Assembly: GCA_003094555.1 (NCBI GenBank)
Contig: NATW01000128.1
Coordinates: 1 to 47,225, forward strand
Reading direction: 5' to 3'
Source: a gamma proteobacterium symbiont of Ctena orbiculata
GTDB taxonomy: Bacteria; Pseudomonadota; Gammaproteobacteria; Chromatiales; Chromatiaceae
DNA length: 47,225 bases
Below the pieces are notes generated by a model. It worked only from the letters and a program-made list of their open reading frames with translations. It made no database searches and was not told where the DNA came from. Made by a program: the position numbers and the translations under genes. Shown here piece by piece: positions 41,036-47,225 of the stretch (the first letter of the stretch is position 1; the number at the start of each line of letters is the position of its first letter).

Positions 41036-42780
41036 TGCCTCTCCCCCCCATGGGCGGTGATCAGCTGATGGTAGATTCCCCTCTGTTGCATGAGGCTGGT
41101 GTGATCCCCCTCTTGGGCCAGCCGTCCCTGATCGAACACAAGAATACGCGGTATGGCTTTGATCGTCGCCAGGCGATGGGCCACCATGATCAGGGTGCGG
41201 CCCTCGGCCAGGTTCCTGATCGCCTGCTGGATGCGCATCTCGCTCTCAAGATCGAGATGGGCGGTGGCCTCGTCAAGGATCACCAACTGGGTCTCCTTGA
41301 GGAAGGCGCGGGCCAGCGCAATGCGTTGGATCTGGCCACCGGAGAGGCCTTGACCTGCTTCACCGACGCGGGTGTTGTAACCATCGGGGAGCTGGCGGAT
41401 GAACTCGTCGGCCTGGCCCTGTTGAGCGGCTCGCTCCACTTCGGCCTGGGTGGCGCCGGGCCGGGCCAGGCGGATGTTATCGGCCACCGTGCCGTGGAAG
41501 AGGTGGGCGCGTTGGGGCACCCAGGCAACCCGGCTGCGCCACTCCCCCGGGTCGAGGCTTGTCAGGGGCTGGCCATTGACATGGATCGCCCCCCGGTCAG
41601 GCTGTTGGAATCCCAACAATAGATTGACCAGGGTGCTCTTGCCGGCACCGCTGGGGCCGACAATGGCAACCCGCTCACCCTGTGTTATCGCAAGATCAAG
41701 ATCCGCCAAGGCGCGCCGGCCATCCGGGTAACTGAAGCCGACGCCGACCAGTTGCAGTCCGATGCGGCCCTGGAACAGCAAGGGTCTGTTTTCATCCCAG
41801 GCACTCTCCTCCGGCGCCTGCTCGAGGATCTCAATCATCTTACCGGCGGCGCCAATCGCCTCCATGCGGGCGTGGTAGTGGCTGCCTAGATTGCGCAAGG
41901 GAAGGTAGAACTCCGGTGCCAGCAGGAGGACGAAAAATCCATACAGAAAATCGAGCTCACCCCAGAAGAGACGAAAGCCGATCAATACCGCAACGATGGC
42001 GATACTGACGGTGGAGAAGAACTCCAGAGCGAAGGCGGAGAGGAAGGCGATACGTAACACCGACAGGGTAGTGCGACGATAGTCATCGGAGATACGGGCG
42101 ATCATCTCCGCCTCCAGCCGGCTTGCATTGAACAGCTTGAGCGTGGTGAGGCCCTGAATGGTATCGAGAAAGTGAGCACTCATGCGGGCGAGTCTTTGCC
42201 ACTGTTTCTGATTGCGTCTCTCCGCCCCCTTGCCGATGAGGATCATGAAAAAGGGGATCAGCGGGGCCGTTGCCAGCATGATCAAGCCAGAGATCCAGTC
42301 GATGGGGAAGACAAAGAGCAGAATCGAAAGGGGCACCAGGGCCATCAATGAGATGGCGGGCAGGAAGCGGGCGTAGTAGGCCTCCAGGGCCTCGATGCCA
42401 TCACTCAGGGTATTGACCAGATCGCCGGTGCGTTGCTCTGTCAGGTAGGCGGGTCCCAATTGGCGCAGTTTTGTATAGAGACGCTTGCGCAAGCTCAGCT
42501 TGACCCGTTGGGCGGCATCCTGGGCGACCCGCTCTGACGCCCATGCCAGCGCTGCCCGAATCATAAAGATGGCAAGCATACCCCAGAGCCAGGGCATGAC
42601 CTGTAGCAGATTATGTTCAAGGAAGATGACCCCGGAAACCACTTGGGCGAGACACCAGGCTTGCAGAATCAGTAACCAGCCGGACAGAGTACCCAATGCT
42701 ACCGCCAGCCTGAGTCGGTTGCCGGCGAGGGGCTTGTGTGCTTTCAGCCAGAGTGCGGACATGGATCGGAAGGGGCCCAT
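41032..42780 (-). CDS. cydD: Cysteine/glutathione exporter subunit CydD (ABC)
   Basis: Partner of CydC (582 residues if the outermost ATG is used). Membrane domain first, then Walker A VGPSGAGKSTLV, signature QGLSGGQIQRIALARAFL and Walker B LVILDEATAHLD. The start is uncertain: the ATG at 42780 overlaps a dispersed repeat, and another at 42762 begins MSALWLKAHKP; neither has a clear SD. The length compares well with E. coli CydD. Its product and CydC act as a heterodimer. Confidence 0.95.
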   Translation of the reverse strand: MGPFRSMSALWLKAHKPLAGNRLRLAVALGTLSGWLLILQAWCLAQVVSGVIFLEHNLLQVMPWLWGMLAIFMIRAALAWASERVAQDAAQRVKLSLRKRLYTKLRQLGPAYLTEQRTGDLVNTLSDGIEALEAYYARFLPAISLMALVPLSILLFVFPIDWISGLIMLATAPLIPFFMILIGKGAERRNQKQWQRLARMSAHFLDTIQGLTTLKLFNASRLEAEMIARISDDYRRTTLSVLRIAFLSAFALEFFSTVSIAIVAVLIGFRLFWGELDFLYGFFVLLLAPEFYLPLRNLGSHYHARMEAIGAAGKMIEILEQAPEESAWDENRPLLFQGRIGLQLVGVGFSYPDGRRALADLDLAITQGERVAIVGPSGAGKSTLVNLLLGFQQPDRGAIHVNGQPLTSLDPGEWRSRVAWVPQRAHLFHGTVADNIRLARPGATQAEVERAAQQGQADEFIRQLPDGYNTRVGEAGQGLSGGQIQRIALARAFLKETQLVILDEATAHLDLESEMRIQQAIRNLAEGRTLIMVAHRLATIKAIPRILVFDQGRLAQEGDHTSLMQQRGIYHQLITAHGGERQ

Positions 42781-42873
42781 AACGCAAAGACCGCGATGAA
42801 CCGCAAAGCTCGCAATGACTGTTAAGTAAAAAAACTTAGCGGTCTTTGCGTTTCATCGCGAGCTTTGCGTTAT
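42779..42873. repeat. Palindromic dispersed repeat, copy B
   Basis: Two arms (about 42779-42817 and 42835-42873) in inverted orientation, each beginning ATAACGCAAAG when read outward to inward. Each arm holds two tandem subunits of about 19 bases (ACGCAAAGACCGCGATGA and a variant with CTC in place of ACC); the two variants are swapped between arms. The core is only 17 bases. It separates the cytochrome b gene from cydD and could fold into a long hairpin. Confidence 0.75.
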
Positions 42874-42891
42874 ATATATAAACAGCCTCAC

Positions 42892-43596
42892 TCAATCCTT
42901 GATCGAAACCGAGTGGGTCTCCTCGATATAGGCCTTCTCCGCCTCGGTCAACTCGATATTGTCGTAACCGGTGATCATGGTCTTGATATAGTGCATCGGC
43001 GTCTTGCCGGTGGTGGTCATGTAGACATGGATGATCACGAAGGTGCCCATCAGGTAGGCCGCCGCGGTGTGGACGAAGGCGATCAGTGTAAGTCCCTGAC
43101 CCGACCAGTTGTATCCGCTCCACAGATCGTAGAGCAGATAGACGATGCCAGAAGACCAGAGTGCGGGGCCGATCAGTAGCATGAAACTCATGTAGGCCAG
43201 GGACTGCAAGGCGTTCTGCTTGCGCTGCAGCCCCTTTTTGTAGGGATGGTGTTCTCCCACCAGGATACCGTAGGCGTAGAAGCGGATGACCTTCATCACC
43301 CCCTCCTTGAACAGGTATTGGCGCCACTGACCGGTGGTGAAGTTCCAGAAGGTGGTGAACATCCACAAAACGATCAATGCCAATGCCCCATAGGTGTGAA
43401 TGGTGACCGCCAAATGGAAATCGAGCCAATCATGTAGGCCATGCAGCCCCAGGCCGGTGTAGAAGAGGGTGAAGATCAGCAGGGCCTGGGACCAGTGCCA
43501 GAAACGTTCGTATCGGGTATAGAGCATTACATAGTGCTTCTCGCCCCGTTGTTTGAAACTGGCCCGTTCCCGGTGAATTTTTTTCTCACTATTCAT
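42892..43596 (-). CDS. Membrane cytochrome b subunit for OTR-type reductase
   Basis: A 234-residue di-heme-type b cytochrome of the formate-dehydrogenase/thiosulfate-reductase gamma family with four or five membrane helices. Histidines suited to heme b are in RYERFWHWSQ, FHLAVTIHTYG and FVIIHVYMTT. Its ATG overlaps the octaheme cytochrome stop by eight bases (ATGAATAG), so the two are translationally coupled and probably one complex. It should pass electrons between the quinone pool and the periplasmic hemes. The direction of flow is inference. Confidence 0.92.
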   Translation of the reverse strand: MNSEKKIHRERASFKQRGEKHYVMLYTRYERFWHWSQALLIFTLFYTGLGLHGLHDWLDFHLAVTIHTYGALALIVLWMFTTFWNFTTGQWRQYLFKEGVMKVIRFYAYGILVGEHHPYKKGLQRKQNALQSLAYMSFMLLIGPALWSSGIVYLLYDLWSGYNWSGQGLTLIAFVHTAAAYLMGTFVIIHVYMTTTGKTPMHYIKTMITGYDNIELTEAEKAYIEETHSVSIKD

Positions 43597-45292
43597 GATC
43601 TGCTCCCTGTCCGTTTCTCAGGCTGAAGAGCTTGCGCATCAGGCCGTGTATCAGCACGCCCAGCAGTGCGCCACCCAGCGCGAGATAACCCAGAATGTCG
43701 AGCCATTTGAAACTGTCGCGGCCCGGCATGTAAAAGCCTTGAAGTTGGTTCAGACGACCGTCCCTGCTATGGCATTCTGAGCATCCCAGGGCATCCTCGC
43801 TGGGCGCCACCATGTGGGTGATGGGCCAGAAGGAGTAGGTCTCCACGAAGCCGAATTCACCGCTGTAAGGGATGCTGTTCTTCTGCATGCCCACCTTGAT
43901 GGCGCGGCCGAAGTCGTAGTTGCCCCAGTAGGAGTCGTCATCGTCGCCCCACAGGTGCATATAGACCATGGTGTTGTTGCCCTTGTCGTAGGGCTGCACC
44001 GTATGCATGCGCTTGAATGGCCAGATGCGGGAGAGGCCGTCGTCGCGGGTGCCCTCGAAGCCGTTGATCTCCACCGGACCCTGCCCCGGGTCGAACCGGG
44101 TGTCGATGGTGGTGTAGAGCATCTGGCCGTCGAACCAGTCGTAGTGGGGTGTCAGATCCTCACCGTAGGTGAAGTCACCCTTGATCGATTTATAGGTGGC
44201 CCGATGGGCGCCATTGCCCTGGGTGTAGTTCTTCTCTTTATAGCCCTCGCCGTTCTTGGTCTTGCCGGCGGTACGCCAGTCCCAGTCGACCATGGTTGCC
44301 ACTCCGCCGCGGGCGATAGTGGGAATATGGCAGGTCTGACAGGCGATCTTGTCCACATGGCCATTCAGCTTGATGCCGGTGAGCTCGGTGTTGGAGTGTG
44401 GTGAGGTGCTGTGGCACGACTCGCAGGTGGCCACGTCGCGGCGTTCCCCGGGTAGGCCCAGACCTTCTGTGTCGTGGGCCATGACGTTGTAGCGGCTGCC
44501 GGCCCACAGATGCTGCCTGGTTACATGGCAGGTGGTACAGGCGAAGTTGAGCCCCTCGGCATCCATGTGGACATCGAGATGCTTGTCGGGAAACTTCAGC
44601 GAGGAGTCCAGGTCACCGTGTTTGACCCCGTCACCGCCGCCGCCGTAGAAGTGGCAGATACCGCAATTTTCCCGTCCCGGCTTGCCCACACTCTGGGCCA
44701 CCTTGGCCCACTGAATCGGCTCTTTGTCCTGGAACATCACCGAGCAGGCCTTGTTGCCCATGCTGTTGGGGGTCTTGTAATAGGTGCCGGTGCGGTCGTG
44801 GCAGACCAGGCAGTCGATGTTGCTCTCGTCGTTGAAGTCGAAGGCCTCATCCTTCCAGCCATAGCCAGCGTGGCACTGGGCGCACATCCCCTCGTTGCCC
44901 CGGGAGTTGGTGCAGAAGGTGTTGATCAGATGCTTCTTGCCTAGCCTCTGCCCGGTCTCCGGGTTGTCATACTCCCAGGTCCAGTGGATCGACTCCTTGA
45001 AGTGGCGCCCCGCCTCGGTATGGCAGGCGAGACAGGCCTTGGTCACTTCCGGACCGTTTGCAAAGGGTCCCTCAAGACTCTCGAACTTGCCATGGTCTGC
45101 GGTGGACTCCCCATCGTCACGGATACTCGGCGAGTTATCCGTGACGATGCGGAAGTTCATATCCTTGTCGTGAGATCCGGCATCGGCATTGTGATCGGTA
45201 TCGGCCAAAGATTGGTTAGAAAATCCCAGTAAACAGGCTGCCAGACATGCCAGGATACTGGCGCTGATACCCAGTGTCGGTTGTTTATGCAT
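43589..45292 (-). CDS. Octaheme tetrathionate reductase-type cytochrome c (OTR)
   Basis: A 567-residue exported multiheme cytochrome. After a signal peptide (about 1-30), eight CxxCH heme sites occur in order: CLACH, CAQCH, CLVCH, CGICH, CTTCH, CESCH, CQTCH and CSECH. A C-terminal hydrophobic helix (LDILGYLALGGALLGVLIHG) anchors it to the membrane, unlike soluble Shewanella OTR. The family reduces tetrathionate and also nitrite or hydroxylamine in vitro. FCTNSRGNEGMCAQCHAGYGW is the most conserved-looking stretch. It is coupled to a cytochrome b gene and lies between cydX and cydD. Confidence 0.93.
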   Translation of the reverse strand: MHKQPTLGISASILACLAACLLGFSNQSLADTDHNADAGSHDKDMNFRIVTDNSPSIRDDGESTADHGKFESLEGPFANGPEVTKACLACHTEAGRHFKESIHWTWEYDNPETGQRLGKKHLINTFCTNSRGNEGMCAQCHAGYGWKDEAFDFNDESNIDCLVCHDRTGTYYKTPNSMGNKACSVMFQDKEPIQWAKVAQSVGKPGRENCGICHFYGGGGDGVKHGDLDSSLKFPDKHLDVHMDAEGLNFACTTCHVTRQHLWAGSRYNVMAHDTEGLGLPGERRDVATCESCHSTSPHSNTELTGIKLNGHVDKIACQTCHIPTIARGGVATMVDWDWRTAGKTKNGEGYKEKNYTQGNGAHRATYKSIKGDFTYGEDLTPHYDWFDGQMLYTTIDTRFDPGQGPVEINGFEGTRDDGLSRIWPFKRMHTVQPYDKGNNTMVYMHLWGDDDDSYWGNYDFGRAIKVGMQKNSIPYSGEFGFVETYSFWPITHMVAPSEDALGCSECHSRDGRLNQLQGFYMPGRDSFKWLDILGYLALGGALLGVLIHGLMRKLFSLRNGQGADHE

Positions 45293-45420
45293 CTTCCATT
45301 TCCGTGTTTGACGGTGAATGACCGTGACACATAAACAGCATTGTCCGGTCTATTTCTAGTAAAACAGAACCACTCAATACCTTGGGGTCTGAGTGCCCCA
45401 CTTTTTTGGGAGTCTTATCC

Positions 45421-45519
45421 CTATTCTTCGTCAGGGTACTCAGCCTCGTACCACATGACATTGATAATTCCCAATGCGAGGGCCAGCAGGACGCCCAATA
45501 TCCAGGTGAAATACCACAT
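45421..45519 (-). CDS. cydX: Cytochrome bd oxidase small subunit CydX
   Basis: A 32-codon gene. The peptide has the CydX pattern: MWYFTWILGVLLA, one membrane helix of about 18 residues, then a short acidic tail (YEAEYPDEE). In E. coli CydX stabilises the CydAB hemes. The start has the SD GTGAGGT about ten bases upstream. It lies 58 bases downstream of cydB on the same strand, the usual position. Many automatic annotations would skip so small a gene. Confidence 0.95.
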   Translation of the reverse strand: MWYFTWILGVLLALALGIINVMWYEAEYPDEE

Positions 45520-45577
45520 ATTTTTTTACCTCACGACTTACAGATTTGGAAAATTCCACTTAATAAATTCGCTTCGA

Positions 45578-46717
45578 TCAGTAGGCAGAAGTCCTCTCCT
45601 GCATCTCCTCAATGGAGAGGCGCCCCCACATTTTGTGGTAGTTCCAGAGGGTGTAGCCGATGACGATAGGGAGGAAGATCACCACCGCCCAAAACATCAC
45701 CGTCAGGGTGAGATGGCTCGAGGGGGCGTCCCAGACAGTCAGGCTGCTGCCCAGGTCGGTACTTGAAGGCATGATGAAGGGGAAGAGGGAGATGCCCGCG
45801 GTCATGATGACTCCGGTGATCGCCAAGGAACTGGTAACAAATCCCCAGCCGGGACGATCGCCCCGGGACATCATGATGGTCAGGATCACACCAATAAAGC
45901 CCAATGCTGGGAAGACCATGGTTACCGGATAGGTTGCATAGTTGGTGAGCCAGGCGCCGGGGGCCACTGCAACCGTTTTAGCCAGTGGGTCGGGGAGGGC
46001 GTCCAGGGCCGGTTGATCAACAATCGTCAAACCGTCGATGCCCATGATCAACCAGACACCGGCCGCAGCAAAGGCGGCCATGGCCGTGACGCCGGTCCAC
46101 GCTATCCAGCTCTTCACCCGCTCGGTAAGGATGCCGCTGGTGCGCATCTGGATCCAGATGCCCCCATGCATGGTGAGCAGTGAAAAGCTCACTACCCCGG
46201 CCAACAGGGCGAAGGGATTGAGCAGCTCGAAGAAGGAGCCGGTGTAGTAGGGACGCAGTAGTTCGTCGAGATGAAAGGGCACCCCTAGCAGTAGATTGCC
46301 AAAGGCGACACCAAACACCAGCGAAGGCACAGCACCGCCGACAAACAGGCCCCAGTCCCAGGCATTGCGCCAGCGTGCGTCGCCCAGTTTGCTGCGATAG
46401 TCGAAGCCCACCGGACGAAAGAAGAGTGCAAACAACACCAGCAGCAAGGCGATGTAGAAACCGGAGAAGGCCGCCGCATAGACCGCCGGCCAGGCGGCGA
46501 AGATGGCGCCGCCGGCGGTGATCAGCCAGACCTGGTTGCCGTCCCAGTGGGGGCCCACGGTGTTGATCATCAGGCGTCGCTCGTCGTCGTTCTTGCCGAC
46601 GAAGGGGAGCAGATTGCCGACCCCCATGTCCATGCCGTCGGTAATGGCAAAGCCGATCAGCAATACACCGACGAAGAGCCACCAGATCAATTTTAAAATC
46701 TCATAATCGATAATCAT
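45578..46717 (-). CDS. cydB: Cytochrome bd ubiquinol oxidase subunit II (CydB)
   Basis: Inner-membrane oxidase subunit of 379 residues and about eight membrane helices from the ATG at 46717, which has GGAGA upstream and leaves 13 bases to the cydA stop. An ATG at 46780 would overlap cydA by 50 bases and adds residues without family similarity. The N-terminus IIDYEILKLIWWLFVGVLLIGFAITDGMDMG is the normal CydB start. VGPHWDGNQVWLITAGGA is the family signature. It follows cydA and precedes cydX. Confidence 0.97.
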   Translation of the reverse strand: MIIDYEILKLIWWLFVGVLLIGFAITDGMDMGVGNLLPFVGKNDDERRLMINTVGPHWDGNQVWLITAGGAIFAAWPAVYAAAFSGFYIALLLVLFALFFRPVGFDYRSKLGDARWRNAWDWGLFVGGAVPSLVFGVAFGNLLLGVPFHLDELLRPYYTGSFFELLNPFALLAGVVSFSLLTMHGGIWIQMRTSGILTERVKSWIAWTGVTAMAAFAAAGVWLIMGIDGLTIVDQPALDALPDPLAKTVAVAPGAWLTNYATYPVTMVFPALGFIGVILTIMMSRGDRPGWGFVTSSLAITGVIMTAGISLFPFIMPSSTDLGSSLTVWDAPSSHLTLTVMFWAVVIFLPIVIGYTLWNYHKMWGRLSIEEMQERTSAY

Positions 46718-46730
46718 CTCTACTTCTCCA

Positions 46731-47225
46731 TCAGGCGATTGCGGGGGCATTCTGTTCCAGGTGATAGCGACCGGTGCCAAGGCTGCTGGGTCCCTTACGT
46801 GCGAAGTGGAACATCAGCCAGACCTCGATCACCAACAGGAAGGTATAGAAGCCGACAAAGCCGACCAGACTGAAGATCAGGTCACCGGTCTCTAGGCTGG
46901 AGGTGGCGAGGAAGGTGGGCAGTACCTCACCGATGGCCCAGGGCTGACGGCCGAATTCGGCCACGAACCAGCCGGTCTCGCTTGCGATCCACGGTAGCGG
47001 GATGCTGTAGAGGGCGAGTCGTAACAGCCAGCGCTTCTCCTCGATCACCCTGCGGGCGTTGTAGTAGAAGGCGGCAGCGAGGATAAAGAGCATGGTGAAG
47101 CCGCAGGCGACCATGATGCGGAAGGTCCAAAACAGCGGGGCGACATCTGGGATTGAGAGTTTCACCGCCTGGGCGATCTGTTCATCCGTGGCGTTGACTA
47201 CCTCTTCTGTAAAGGCCTTCAGCAG
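46731..47225 (-). CDS. cydA: Cytochrome bd ubiquinol oxidase subunit I (CydA), 3' part only
   Basis: Only the last 164 residues lie in the window; the frame is open to the right edge, so the gene continues beyond it. The C-terminal half is recognised by FWTFRIMVACG, which contains the methionine ligand to heme b558, by WIASETGWFVAEFGRQPWAIGEVLPT, and by the ending FARKGPSSLGTGRYHLEQN. The GRQPW motif is the bd-oxidase hallmark. CydB starts 13 bases after its stop. Confidence 0.97.
   Translation of the reverse strand: MLKAFTEEVVNATDEQIAQAVKLSIPDVAPLFWTFRIMVACGFTMLFILAAAFYYNARRVIEEKRWLLRLALYSIPLPWIASETGWFVAEFGRQPWAIGEVLPTFLATSSLETGDLIFSLVGFVGFYTFLLVIEVWLMFHFARKGPSSLGTGRYHLEQNAPAIA

Noticed and set aside
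42836-43429. 197-aa ORF inside the cytochrome b gene on the same strand
   Set aside because: Out-of-frame shadow of the well-supported cytochrome b gene, with low-complexity His/Arg-rich translation.

Overview
The window looks like chromosome of a Gammaproteobacterium. The best-matched proteins (CydABX/CydCD, Hda with an N-terminal clamp motif, FabA with the H70/D84 pair, OxyR with C199/C208, BolA, WrbA, SfsA, CpdA) belong to families typical of that class. An octaheme tetrathionate reductase-type cytochrome, a TRAP transporter with a TatT subunit, and SoxW/TlpA-like thioredoxins suggest a respiratorily versatile, possibly sulfur-oxidising lineage (Chromatiales/Sedimenticola-like). That placement is inference from gene content only. 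No rRNA, CRISPR array, insertion sequence or intact prophage was seen.

Layout, left to right. 1-6.4 kb: a 2[4Fe-4S] ferredoxin and gamma-glutamyltransferase; an OprI/Lpp-like lipoprotein facing an L,D-transpeptidase across a shared bidirectional terminator; a ParA-like ATPase with a STAS protein; ychF; tRNA-Met with a near-consensus promoter and a 16-bp-stem terminator. 6.4-11 kb: an unknown helical protein, an Amt ammonium transporter, a QueD-like enzyme, an unknown 167-aa protein and an Sfp-type phosphopantetheinyl transferase. 11-18.3 kb: an EamA permease behind what looks like a transcription attenuator; a TRAP gene set (membrane protein, TatT, DctP, cupin, DctQ, DctM); and a sodium:alanine symporter. 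18.3-21.9 kb: bolA, hda, wrbA, an ArsC-like gene and yihY.

21.9-25.3 kb is the most accessory-looking part: a phage-tail-fibre-like N-terminus fused to an SGNH hydrolase with no other phage genes, then a large protein with a degenerate PilZ-like segment. 25.6-29.1 kb is a tight five-gene operon: two secreted thioredoxin-fold proteins, a TolC-family channel, a short membrane-fusion protein and acylphosphatase. No inner-membrane pump is encoded there. 29.1-38.6 kb holds a Pro/Tyr-rich exported protein, sfsA, cpdA, oxyR, a bifunctional aldolase/dehydrogenase, a CNT nucleoside transporter, fabA and proS.

38.7-47.2 kb (all minus strand) is respiratory. cydA (cut by the window end), cydB and a 32-codon cydX are followed by an octaheme cytochrome c overlapping a membrane cytochrome b, then cydD-cydC. 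A terminal oxidase, its assembly exporter and a tetrathionate/nitrogen-oxide-type reductase are therefore interleaved. Two copies of a palindromic dispersed repeat (34.8 and 42.8 kb) lie between transcription units.

The points most worth a second look are the attenuator before the EamA gene, the pump-less thioredoxin/TolC/adaptor operon, the orphan tail-fibre-SGNH protein, the OTR module inside the cyd cluster, and the dispersed repeats.
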